Shown here in pieces: positions 8,401-16,548 of a DNA stretch of 64,000 nt; within the stretch, counting starts at the first letter, position 1, and every line of letters begins with the position of its first letter. The translations under genes were made by a program, and so were the position numbers. The notes beneath the pieces were generated by a model. It made no database searches and was not told where the DNA came from. It worked only from the letters and a program-made list of their open reading frames with translations. Source of the stretch: Pseudomonas sp. MWU13-2105 (lineage in GTDB: Bacteria > Pseudomonadota > Gammaproteobacteria > Pseudomonadales > Pseudomonadaceae); contig NZ_JALLIY010000012.1 in the NCBI RefSeq assembly GCF_023242315.1, positions 1-64,000 of the forward strand, given 5' to 3'.

Positions 8401-9435
8401 TCAGCCATCGAAACTGATTGAGACCTTTGCACTGAGCGGGCGCGCCTGGCAGGCCAGGACCCAGCCCTCAACCAGGTCGTCACGCCCCAGTACCTCGTTA
8501 TGGCGCATGCTCACCTCTCCCTCGCTGACCCGACACACGCAGGCGCTGCAACGACCTTCACGGCATGAGAAAGGCGCCATGACTCCAGCTCCGAGCAACG
8601 TATCGAGCAGGTCAACTCCCGAAGCCCACGACAGCGTATGGTTGACGCCATCCAGCTGTGCATTGAGTTCGGTTCTTCGGCCGTCCTGAGAGGTGTCTGC
8701 AGGCATATTCGCCAGGATCCCCGGATCACTGTTCAACGAGACAAAGCGCTCCACATGAATCCGTGCCCGATCCACCTTGAGGTCCAGAAGCGCACGCTCC
8801 ACCGCATCCATGAACGGACCCGGGCCACAGACAAAAGCATGTGATTCGACATGTGCCTGAGCAACACTTGCCAATTGCTCAAGCGTCGGCCGTCCCTGCA
8901 CCGACTCCAGCCAATGCACGACCGTCAGTCGCTGCGGGTAGTCCCGGGCCAGATGCTGGAGCTCGTCACGGAAGATCACCGAACGCTCATCCCGATTGGC
9001 GTAGAACAACAACACCCGTCCGGAGCCCTGCAACAGACAGGCTTTGAGAATGGAAATCACCGGCGTGATACCGCTGCCGCCAGCAAACAACAAGAAGTCC
9101 ACATCCAGTGAAGATGGACAAAAAATCCCCGCGGGTGGCAGTACCTCGACGGTGTCGCCGGCCCGCAGGTGATCACATACCCAGTTGGAAGCGACCCCGT
9201 CCTGCACGCGCTTAACCGTGACTTTCAGTGCGCTGTCGGCACCGGGGGAACTGGCCAGAGAATAACAACGCGCCACCGTTTGGCCTCGAGCCGGAATACG
9301 CAGGGTCAGGAACTGACCTGGCTTATAGGCGAACATACTTCGCTCCACAGGGTCGGCAAACACAATCGACTTGCTGTCGTGTGTTTCCTCGATGACATCT
9401 GCGACTCGGAGCCGGTGATAAAGAGATATTGACAT
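8401..9435 (-). CDS. kshB: 3-ketosteroid 9alpha-hydroxylase ferredoxin reductase component
   Basis: 344 residues in the order of KshB/PaaE-type reductases. An FAD-binding barrel comes first, with ARCYSLASSPG near 60-70. The NAD domain follows (LLFAGGSGITPVISILKACL near 125-145, AFVCGPGPFMDAVERAL near 205-220). A C-terminal plant-type 2Fe-2S ferredoxin domain has CREGRCSACVCRV and a last cysteine in LACQARPL. It transfers electrons from NADH to the Rieske centre of KshA. Start ATG 9435 was chosen over two upstream in-frame starts because it begins the conserved fold directly. Unusually it is separated from kshA by hsaC and hsaA, but all are in one operon. Confidence 0.9.
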   Translation of the reverse strand: MSISLYHRLRVADVIEETHDSKSIVFADPVERSMFAYKPGQFLTLRIPARGQTVARCYSLASSPGADSALKVTVKRVQDGVASNWVCDHLRAGDTVEVLPPAGIFCPSSLDVDFLLFAGGSGITPVISILKACLLQGSGRVLLFYANRDERSVIFRDELQHLARDYPQRLTVVHWLESVQGRPTLEQLASVAQAHVESHAFVCGPGPFMDAVERALLDLKVDRARIHVERFVSLNSDPGILANMPADTSQDGRRTELNAQLDGVNHTLSWASGVDLLDTLLGAGVMAPFSCREGRCSACVCRVSEGEVSMRHNEVLGRDDLVEGWVLACQARPLSAKVSISFDG

Positions 9436-9499
9436 GACCTTGACTCTTGCGATGACCATGGACCTTGCGCTCCCCGAGCAACCGGCGAACGCACTCAGC

Positions 9500-10351
9500 T
9501 CAATTCAGAAACGTCATGACTTCGTGGTTGAAGTAGTCAGGCTCTTCAAGCATGAACCAGTGCCCGGACCGGCTCGAGATCACCACCCGGACATCCTTGA
9601 TCAGTCCAGCCACGATCAAGGCATGGCCCACCGGGAGGAAGTTGTCCTGCTGCCCCCAAAGGCACAGGACCGGCATCTGCAGTTGTGCCAGACGGTCGGC
9701 GAAAACCTCGACTTTCATGCTGCTGAAAACCGCCAGGGGCTGTTCGATCCATACTGGAAGACGGGAGTCGATCACCGCGTCGGTGATGGTTTGCGGCGAA
9801 GCGACAATATGTTCGAGCAAGGTTCTGAAGGACGCGCGGTCAGTCTTATGCTCCTGGATGAATGCGCTCATACAACGCAAGCCGCTCATCCGTCCCGCCC
9901 ACACCGCAGGTGCCTCCACGCCACCCGGGCCCATGACCACCAACTTGCTGACCTGCTCGGGGTAGGTGAGCCCATACTGGAAGGCAATGGCTCCGCCCAG
10001 GGAGTTGCCAACCAGGACGGCTCGGCTGACGTTGCGTTTGCTCAGTAACTCGCGCAGGACCTCGACGTGCAGGGTCGAGGTGTACTCGATGTCGTCTGGT
10101 TTATCCGACAGGCCATACCCTAGGTAATCCGGGACCAGAACATGGAAGCCCTGTGCCGCGAAGAAAGGAAAGTTCAGGTGAAAGTTGCTGTATCCACTTG
10201 CACCAGGACCACTGCCATGCAGGAAGACCAGGGTGGGACGATCCGCGCTGGCGTGGCCTACTTCGTGGTAGTGCACACTGTAGGCATCACGCACCTCGAG
10301 AAAATGACCCACCGGAATCGGTGAAGGAAAAATTGCGGGCTGCGAGGGCAT
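9500..10351 (-). CDS. hsaD: 4,9-DSHA meta-cleavage-product hydrolase (alpha/beta hydrolase)
   Basis: 283 residues. Catalytic triad candidates: S117 in GNSLGGAIAFQYG, D236 in WGQQDNFLP, H264 in RSGHWFMLEEP. The oxyanion-hole stretch is LHGSGPGASGYSNF near 44-57. Family members hydrolyse a C-C bond in meta-cleavage products. In the steroid pathway HsaD splits 4,9-DSHA into 2-hydroxyhexa-2,4-dienoate and the C/D-ring propanoate. GGAGAACGG precedes ATG 10351. It is the first gene of the operon running to 3086. A regulatory-motif copy (10406-10425) lies 55 bases upstream and a terminator (10469-10498) isolates it from the LuxR gene. Confidence 0.9.
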   Translation of the reverse strand: MPSQPAIFPSPIPVGHFLEVRDAYSVHYHEVGHASADRPTLVFLHGSGPGASGYSNFHLNFPFFAAQGFHVLVPDYLGYGLSDKPDDIEYTSTLHVEVLRELLSKRNVSRAVLVGNSLGGAIAFQYGLTYPEQVSKLVVMGPGGVEAPAVWAGRMSGLRCMSAFIQEHKTDRASFRTLLEHIVASPQTITDAVIDSRLPVWIEQPLAVFSSMKVEVFADRLAQLQMPVLCLWGQQDNFLPVGHALIVAGLIKDVRVVISSRSGHWFMLEEPDYFNHEVMTFLN

Positions 10352-10405
10352 AACCGTTCTCCACGTGTTGTTATGCCCTGAATATGACGCGGCTCCCTGC
10401 ACGCC

Positions 10406-10425
10406 GCATGGTCCGCTTGGACTAG
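10406..10425 (+). promoter_or_regulatory. Steroid-regulon motif copy upstream of hsaD
   Basis: GCATGGTCCGCTTGGACTAG is a near-complete match to the consensus found at eight sites. It ends the intergenic region between the LuxR-gene terminator and hsaD, 55 bases before the hsaD start. The same spacing (about 55 bases) is seen for the copies before hsaE and the MFS gene, which fits an activator site just upstream of a promoter with a short leader. Confidence 0.65.
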
Positions 10426-10468
10426 GCGCCCTGATTGAAACAGCCCCCTCCCCTGCATCCAGGCATAA

Positions 10469-10498
10469 AAAAACGGAAGAGCGGCCTCTTCCGTTTTT
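10469..10498 (-). terminator. Rho-independent terminator after the LuxR regulator gene
   Basis: An 8-bp stem CGGAAGAG / CTCTTCCG with loop CGGC is flanked by an A-run on the left and TTTTT on the right, so the stem can extend by A-T pairs. It starts 20 bases past the stop of the LuxR gene (minus strand). Symmetry means it could act in both directions. It separates the regulator transcript from the hsaD operon. Confidence 0.85.
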
Positions 10499-10518
10499 AT
10501 GCCCGCGTCCCCTATGAA

Positions 10519-11763
10519 CTAATCGGCGGGACTCAAGCTGGAAAGTCCAACCACGCCGTTGAGCACGATTCTGACCAGCTCAGCCTGACGACTGACACCG
10601 GCCTTGGCAAAGATGGCGCGCAAGTGGGTACGGGCGGTATTGCGCCGGATCCCCAGCAACTCGGCCGCTTCATCAAGAGACAACCCATTGGCCAACTCCA
10701 TGGCCAAGGTCGCTTCGGCAGGCGTGAAGTCGAACACTTGACGTAATATTTCCCGTGGCGCGGTGGTCTGAACATCCGGATCGCAGATAAACATCACCCA
10801 TGCCGGCCGCCCTTTGCCTTCGGACTCCTCACGCAAGGGGATGCTTCTGATCACTACCCCCAATTTACGCTTGCCCGAGGGTCGCGAAATAGACATTACC
10901 TGAGCAGCAGGACCCGCTGTAGTAATAAGCTCTCGTAGCATGCTGCGTTCATACTTGTAGTGCGCCTCCACACCATTGGCGACACTTTTGATTCCATCAC
11001 CCTCGCTGAGCATGGACTTGGCGACCTGATTACAACGCAGCAAATGCTGGTTCTCATCCAGAACGATCGCACCAATGTGCAGTCGGTCCAGGGCCCCCTC
11101 ATAAAGCTCGCTTTGAGTCTCATGCCGCTCAAGGTGCGCCGCCAGACTCAGGGCCTGTCCGAAGTGCGCGACCAAATCACCCAGGCGGGTCTTGTCTTGT
11201 GCAGTGAACGCGGGTTGGTCGGGCAGGCGATAAAGCCGTAAACGACAGACGGTGCCATTTTTTGAGACGATGTTGACACCTAGCCCATGGCGAACCCCAC
11301 CCTGTCCGATGAACGTTTTATAGAATTCAGAGTTAAGCCACCTCTCTTCCCCCAGGTACTCATCGATGGTCAATACCTGATCAATGGGAAGATCAAGGAA
11401 CGGATCCAGCGTCCAGTAATGAACGCGGTAAGCGTGCTCGATTTCGGGGTTCTGCGGGTGGCAGACCAGAAATCCAAGATCAGTACTGGTAGAGGGCCTG
11501 ATGACAATAATCGCCGAAGCAGACATGTAGGCAGCAAGATGGCAGGTGGTATCTCGCCAGGGCTCCTTGCCAAGCAAGCCTTGATAGATAGCCAATGTCA
11601 TGCGGTTTTGATCAACATGTCCCAAGGCAGCCTCCCGAGTCTTCTCTCGAGCGAACAGTTCCGGTAATCCGGGCCTTGAAACGGTGGCGGGTGGGATGTT
11701 CAGTACAGACGGAAAACGTGGTAGCACGGCAGGTCCGACACTCGACCTTTTCACGGCATGCAT
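10519..11763 (-). CDS. LuxR-family transcriptional regulator (candidate TeiR-like steroid regulator)
   Basis: 414 residues. The C-terminal 60-70 residues form a LuxR/NarL-type helix-turn-helix: FDFTPAEATLAMELANGLSLDEAAELLGI, then RRNTARTHLRAIFAKAGVSRQAELV. The long N-terminal part has no receiver Asp motif; the segment around 215-330 (HIGAIVLDENQHLLRCNQVA) looks PAS-like and could bind a ligand. TeiR of Comamonas testosteroni, a LuxR-type steroid-responsive activator of similar size, is the family analogue I have in mind. ATG 11763 has AGAGGTG 6-7 bases upstream; an in-frame GTG 9 bases earlier overlaps that site. It lies between the ring operon and the OYE/transport operon with its own terminator. 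Being the only regulator inside the steroid genes, it is the best candidate for the shared motif. No motif copy was seen in its own upstream region. Confidence 0.8.
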   Translation of the reverse strand: MHAVKRSSVGPAVLPRFPSVLNIPPATVSRPGLPELFAREKTREAALGHVDQNRMTLAIYQGLLGKEPWRDTTCHLAAYMSASAIIVIRPSTSTDLGFLVCHPQNPEIEHAYRVHYWTLDPFLDLPIDQVLTIDEYLGEERWLNSEFYKTFIGQGGVRHGLGVNIVSKNGTVCRLRLYRLPDQPAFTAQDKTRLGDLVAHFGQALSLAAHLERHETQSELYEGALDRLHIGAIVLDENQHLLRCNQVAKSMLSEGDGIKSVANGVEAHYKYERSMLRELITTAGPAAQVMSISRPSGKRKLGVVIRSIPLREESEGKGRPAWVMFICDPDVQTTAPREILRQVFDFTPAEATLAMELANGLSLDEAAELLGIRRNTARTHLRAIFAKAGVSRQAELVRIVLNGVVGLSSLSPAD

Positions 11764-11827
11764 AACAATCACCTCTTATTATTGTGGTTATCCGCATGTG
11801 TTTAATTACGCCCTTCGATGTTACTGG

Positions 11828-13060
11828 TCAATCCGCCGCAAGGCGTTTGCTAAGCCCAGGATCGTTGTCGTCATTGAGTACACACCGCACACCTGACGGG
11901 TCGTAGATGCCCATGACACAGCGATTGCAACTGGTGCATCCGGAACTGATGACCCTGGCATCTTGCAAGTCGTTGACGAACGCCGGATTGTGGATCAGGG
12001 CCCGCGCCAGGGCGACCCCCTCGAATCCCTCATCAATGACCCGCTGCGCCGCGGCAAGCGACTTCACGCCCCCAACCAACGCCAAGGGCATCGACACCGC
12101 TCGTCGCACCTGGCGGGCGTGCTCGAGGAAGTACAGCTCGCGAAACGCCAGAGCCTTGGGCTGTTGCATAGTCAAGGCCCAGACTCCGATACGGCCCAGG
12201 CCCCTGGCCTGGGCTCGCATGTCAGCCAGCGGCATAGGGCTACCAAACAAGGCCCAGGGACTGAAGATGTTGTGCCCACCGCTCAAAGTCAGGATATCGG
12301 CGCCGTTATCCTGCAAAATCTTCGCGGTAACCGAGGCCTGCTTGGCATCAATTCCACCGCGTGCAGCGTCCGTTTGATTAAGCTTGCAGCCCACTGCGAG
12401 ATGAGCCCCAACGGCTTCCTTGACCCGACGCAAGACCATGGCCGGAAAACGGCTGCGCCCCTCAGTGCTACCGCCGTATGAGTCAACACGGCGATTAGTC
12501 AGGGGCGACAGAAACTGATTGAGCAGGTAACCATGCCCCATATGGATTTCGACCGCATCGAACCCCGCCTCCCGCGCCAACACGGCAGCCTGGGCGAACT
12601 CACCAGCGACGCGGTACATATCCGTTTCGCTCATGGCCTGTTGCAGCAGGATGCCATGCAGGAACCCGAAAGCATTGAAGCCGGAGGACGCCGACTGGGG
12701 ACGACCGCTCGACGGACGTAACGCAGTAAAGGAGCCGCCATGAGTGATCTGTAGACAAGCCGCAGCGCCCTCGGCATGCACGGCGTCCGTCAGTACCCGC
12801 AGATGGCGCACAACCTCCCGAGACAGATAGAACTGATGCAGGAACGTGCGCCCCTGCGGAGAAACCGCACCATAGGCGACTGTCGTCATGGCCACGCCTC
12901 CTGCCGCGACATCACGGTGGTGTTTGACCAAGGCCTTGGTCGGCATGCCGTCGGGTGTCATCCCCTCGTTGGCCCCTGCCTTGATGAAGCGATTGCGCAG
13001 GGTAACCGGCCCAAGTCTGAGGGGCGAGAATGGTGAGGTGTGTGTGGTGCTGACGAGCAT
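11828..13060 (-). CDS. Old-yellow-enzyme-type NADH:flavin oxidoreductase with C-terminal cysteine cluster
   Basis: 410 residues. FMN-barrel landmarks: FSPLRLGPVTLRNRFIKAG near 10-28, LQITHGGSF near 100, HMGHGYLLNQFLSPLTNRR near 175-195, DNGADILTLSGG near 250, and LVGGVKSLAAAQRVIDEGFEGVALARALI near 325-355. The C-terminus has CTSCNRC followed 12 residues later by another Cys, resembling the iron-sulphur motif of 2,4-dienoyl-CoA reductases. The protein stops there and lacks the FAD/NADPH half. Such enzymes reduce conjugated C=C bonds, so a delta4 or delta4,6 steroid (or CoA ester) reductase is a reasonable guess. GAGGA lies 7 bases before ATG 13060. The start follows the SDR stop by 10 bases, so the two are co-transcribed. 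Confidence 0.78.
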   Translation of the reverse strand: MLVSTTHTSPFSPLRLGPVTLRNRFIKAGANEGMTPDGMPTKALVKHHRDVAAGGVAMTTVAYGAVSPQGRTFLHQFYLSREVVRHLRVLTDAVHAEGAAACLQITHGGSFTALRPSSGRPQSASSGFNAFGFLHGILLQQAMSETDMYRVAGEFAQAAVLAREAGFDAVEIHMGHGYLLNQFLSPLTNRRVDSYGGSTEGRSRFPAMVLRRVKEAVGAHLAVGCKLNQTDAARGGIDAKQASVTAKILQDNGADILTLSGGHNIFSPWALFGSPMPLADMRAQARGLGRIGVWALTMQQPKALAFRELYFLEHARQVRRAVSMPLALVGGVKSLAAAQRVIDEGFEGVALARALIHNPAFVNDLQDARVISSGCTSCNRCVMGIYDPSGVRCVLNDDNDPGLSKRLAAD

Positions 13061-13070
13061 TACTATGTCC

Positions 13071-13847
13071 TCAACCGTGAGTGCCACCGTCGATCCGCAA
13101 AATCGCGCCATTGATGAAGGCACCATCTTCGCAAGCCAACATCGCAATCGCTGCCGCAACGTCCTGAGGCTCACCCAGCTGCCTGTCGGGGCGGGTTAGA
13201 TGCGCGTACAAACTAAAGTCAGTACCTTCAGGAAATGCCTGCGCCTGGGCGACAACCATCGGCGTGCCGATCCCGCCAGGGGCTACTGCGTTGACCCTCA
13301 CCCCGCGATTCAAGTACTCCCGGGAAAGTGCCTGGGTCAGGGCGGCGACCCCGCCTTTGCTGGCCGAATAGGCCGCCATATAGGCATGTCCAAAGAACGC
13401 CGACGTCGAGGCCGCGTTGACGATGTTGCCCTGGCTTTCCAGCAGGAAGGGCAATGCCTCGCGGCAAAACAGGAAAGTCCCCCCCAGGTTGATCTGGAGG
13501 ATGAGCATGAAGTCTTCGAAGCTGGTTTCTGTGGTGTGGGTCGAGCGCAGGATTCCTGCCATGTTGACCAACACATCCAACCCACCCTGCTCCCGGACGA
13601 AATCCTGCACTACATGGCGAACCTCAATCTCATCCGTGATCGAGGCCAGTACCGAGCGTGCACCACCACCATAGTCAGCCACCGAGTTGGCCAACTCCAG
13701 TGTTTCGCGCAGGCCGTCGGCATTTCGATCAACCGCAAGCACGGTGCCCCCTTCCGACACCAAACGAATGACCGTGGCACGTCCGATACCGGACGCACCG
13801 CCGGTAACGATGATATTTTTGTCTTGGAAACGAGATGCAAATGTCAT
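13071..13847 (-). CDS. Short-chain dehydrogenase/reductase (candidate hydroxysteroid dehydrogenase)
   Basis: 258 residues, classical SDR. NAD(P) motif VTGGASGIGRA at about 14-24, VDRNA after beta2 (acidic residue suggests NAD preference), NMAGI near 95, catalytic Ser in NAASTSAFFG and Y-x3-K in YSASKGGVAALTQAL near 158-162, NAVAPGGIGTPM after. The family interconverts secondary alcohols and ketones; in this setting a hydroxysteroid or hydroxyacyl-CoA dehydrogenase is likely, substrate unknown. AAGGAC precedes the ATG. It sits between the MMPL transporter (101-base gap) and the OYE-like gene, in the transport operon. Confidence 0.82.
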   Translation of the reverse strand: MTFASRFQDKNIIVTGGASGIGRATVIRLVSEGGTVLAVDRNADGLRETLELANSVADYGGGARSVLASITDEIEVRHVVQDFVREQGGLDVLVNMAGILRSTHTTETSFEDFMLILQINLGGTFLFCREALPFLLESQGNIVNAASTSAFFGHAYMAAYSASKGGVAALTQALSREYLNRGVRVNAVAPGGIGTPMVVAQAQAFPEGTDFSLYAHLTRPDRQLGEPQDVAAAIAMLACEDGAFINGAILRIDGGTHG

Positions 13848-13948
13848 GATCAGAGTCCTTGTTATTTGAATTGAGTCGTCATCAGAGCAGTCACAACGGC
13901 TAGCGGCGATGCAGCACGCAGCAAACCCCTCTAGTTCGTCGATCCGTA

Positions 13949-16489
13949 TCAGTTTCCGCCGACGACAGCCGGCGCATCGGCGCCTCGAACGGTGGGTGTC
14001 GGCGTATGATCGGGCGATCTGTCTTCTTGGGCGTCAATGGGCGGTTCCCCCCCTATCGCAGGCTGCCGGGTTTCCCCACGGAGCAGAAAGTGTGACAGCG
14101 CCGGAATCAGCACCAGGGCCCCGAGCATGTTCCAGAGGAACATGAAGGTCAGCAGGATGCCCATATCAGCCTGGAACTTGATCGGTGAAAACACCCAGGT
14201 CAGTACGCCAGTGGCCAGCGTCAAGCCGACCAGCGCAACCACCTTACCAGTGAACATCAGCGCTCCACCGTAGGCCTCTGCCAGGCTCGCGCCACGCCGT
14301 TGCAGTGTCAGCTGTACGCTGAGCAGGTAGAGCGCATAGTCGACCCCCGCGCCTACACCCAGCGCTATCACCGGCAGGGTCGCCACTTTGACCCCCATGC
14401 CCATGACTACCATCAGCGCTTCGCAAAGCAGTGAGGTAATCACCAGTGGAATCAGGGCCACCAATACAGCCCTCCAGCTACGGAAAGAGATCAGGCACAA
14501 CACCACCACCGAGGTATACAGCAGCAGCAGCACCTTCACGCTGGCGTCGGCCACCACCAGATTAGTAGCTGCTTCGATACCGGCGGGCCCAGCGGCCAGC
14601 AGGAACTGGCGGTCCTCGTTGTCATGTCGTGCGGCAAAGGCCTGCACGGCATTCACCACTCCTTGTAACGTTCCCGCGCGGTGGTCCGCCAGATAAGCAA
14701 TGACCGGCGAGACCGAACAACTGACATTGCTCAATTCGGGAGACTGCAGGGCAGCATATTGAGCAGCTTGGGCGGCCACCTCATCCTGTCGCGGAATACT
14801 CATCCACTTCGGGTTGGCCTCACCGTAGCTGGAGTTTATAAAGCGCACGCCACTGGACAGGCTAGCGACCGACTGCACCCCGGGAACCCCCTGAAGCAGC
14901 AAGGTCAGGCGGTCAATCTCGGTCAAGGTCTCGAAGCTCGAGCAGCCGCCAGGCTTGGTCTTGACGATCACCGCAAACTGGTCGGTGGAACGTCCGAAGC
15001 TCTGATTGAAAAACGCCACGTCCCGGTTGTAACGCGAGTCGGAGCGCAACTCCGGCGCACCGGCATCCAGATCGCCAATCTGCAGTCCACCGCGAACCAC
15101 CAACGCCAAAGCCCCCACCACCAGGGCCAGTACTACCAGCACTCGCGCATACCTGGGTGTGGTGCATTTGAGCAGCCACGCGCCGACCGCAGCATAAAAC
15201 GAGTTACTCTTGGTCGCGGCAGCCAACCGCTCCTCATTGCGCACGCTGCGCCGCGCCGCCGATTGACTGACGCCTAGGTACGAGAGCATGACCGGCACCA
15301 TGATCAGTTGCGTGAAGATCAGCACGCACACACCGATGCTGGTGGTGGTGGCCAGGTCGCGAATCACCGGGATATCGATCACCATCAAAATCGCAAAGCC
15401 AAAAACGTTGGCCAGCAATGCCGAAAGCCCGGCGATGAACAGCCGGCGGAAGGTATAGCGAGCGGCCACATACTTGTGCGTACCGCGTCCGATGTCCTGC
15501 ATGATGCCGTTCATCTTTTGCGCACCGTGGGACATGCCGATGGCGAAAATCAGGAACGGCACCAGGATCGAATAGGGATCGATGTCATAGCCCAGCAACT
15601 GCATGATGCCCAGCAACCAGATCACACTGCTCAACGACGCCACCACCAGCAGCACGGTACTGCGCAGGCAGCGCGTGTAACCGAAGATAATGACGGCGGC
15701 GATGACCGCTGCAATACCAAAGAACCCCATGACCTGGGTCAGACCGGCAATCAAGTCGCCGATCAACTTGGCGAAGCCGATAATGTGAATGCGCACTTGC
15801 GGTTTGCCGTCAGGTCCAGGCACTTCGTAACGAGCGCGAACGTCCTTTTCCAGAAAGTCGGCGAACTGACGATAATCCAAGGCCGCCCCCGTGACCGGGT
15901 CCTTGTCCAGCAGCGGGACCAGAATCACCGAAGAACGCATGTCCGAAGAGACGAGGTCCCCCACCAGATTGCCGCGCAAGACGTTCTGCTGCAGCTCCTG
16001 CATCTTGGCGGGTGAGCCATCATAGCCATTAGGCATCACCGGGCCGCCATCCATGCCGACTTCACTGATTTCGCTCCAGCGCACGCCGGGCATCCACAGC
16101 GATCGCATCCAGGCCCGATCGACACCCGGTGCCAGGTTGATCCGATCATTGATTTCCTGAAGGGTTTGCAGATAAGCGCGGTCGTAGATGGAACCGTTGG
16201 GGTTCTCCACCATGACCCGGACCGAATTGCCCAGCGCTGCCAGATCGGATTTATTGCTTAGATAATTACGAATGAATTCGTGCGAACTCGGCATCATTCG
16301 CTCAAAGCTGGCGTTGACCTGTAACTGGGTCGCCTTGGCTCCCAGTACCAAGGTCAACACCGAACACAGCACCACGAAGAACAGCCGATGATTGAAAATC
16401 AAGCGTTCGATAAAACTCCCTGAACGGGTATCGAATTGCCGTGGATCTTTGAGCACAGGCGTTTCATTATTTTCCAAGGAGTTGGCCAT
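13949..16489 (-). CDS. MMPL/RND-superfamily transporter (putative steroid uptake), copy 1
   Basis: 846 residues. The topology is a first membrane helix near 30-50, a large periplasmic domain, a five-helix bundle from about 255 (GFFGIAAVIAAVIIFGY) to 430, another helix near 455, a second periplasmic domain, and a closing bundle from about 650 (VLLLLYTSVVVLCLISF). Sterol-sensing/MMPL signatures include GYDIDPYSILVPFLIFAIGMSHG and ALGVGAGVDYALYLLS. Members move lipids, hopanoids or steroids across the inner membrane using the proton gradient. GAGGAAC precedes the ATG. The gene follows YCF48-like, DUF1329 and DUF1302 genes, a set repeatedly seen together in steroid and terpenoid degraders, and is homologous to 60943-63342. 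Direction of transport is not shown by sequence. Confidence 0.83.
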   Translation of the reverse strand: MANSLENNETPVLKDPRQFDTRSGSFIERLIFNHRLFFVVLCSVLTLVLGAKATQLQVNASFERMMPSSHEFIRNYLSNKSDLAALGNSVRVMVENPNGSIYDRAYLQTLQEINDRINLAPGVDRAWMRSLWMPGVRWSEISEVGMDGGPVMPNGYDGSPAKMQELQQNVLRGNLVGDLVSSDMRSSVILVPLLDKDPVTGAALDYRQFADFLEKDVRARYEVPGPDGKPQVRIHIIGFAKLIGDLIAGLTQVMGFFGIAAVIAAVIIFGYTRCLRSTVLLVVASLSSVIWLLGIMQLLGYDIDPYSILVPFLIFAIGMSHGAQKMNGIMQDIGRGTHKYVAARYTFRRLFIAGLSALLANVFGFAILMVIDIPVIRDLATTTSIGVCVLIFTQLIMVPVMLSYLGVSQSAARRSVRNEERLAAATKSNSFYAAVGAWLLKCTTPRYARVLVVLALVVGALALVVRGGLQIGDLDAGAPELRSDSRYNRDVAFFNQSFGRSTDQFAVIVKTKPGGCSSFETLTEIDRLTLLLQGVPGVQSVASLSSGVRFINSSYGEANPKWMSIPRQDEVAAQAAQYAALQSPELSNVSCSVSPVIAYLADHRAGTLQGVVNAVQAFAARHDNEDRQFLLAAGPAGIEAATNLVVADASVKVLLLLYTSVVVLCLISFRSWRAVLVALIPLVITSLLCEALMVVMGMGVKVATLPVIALGVGAGVDYALYLLSVQLTLQRRGASLAEAYGGALMFTGKVVALVGLTLATGVLTWVFSPIKFQADMGILLTFMFLWNMLGALVLIPALSHFLLRGETRQPAIGGEPPIDAQEDRSPDHTPTPTVRGADAPAVVGGN

Positions 16490-16548
16490 CTTATTGTTCC
16501 TCTATCCCAAGCTCTGTGGTTCGCCACTTGCAAGTTCAGCCTGGGGCT

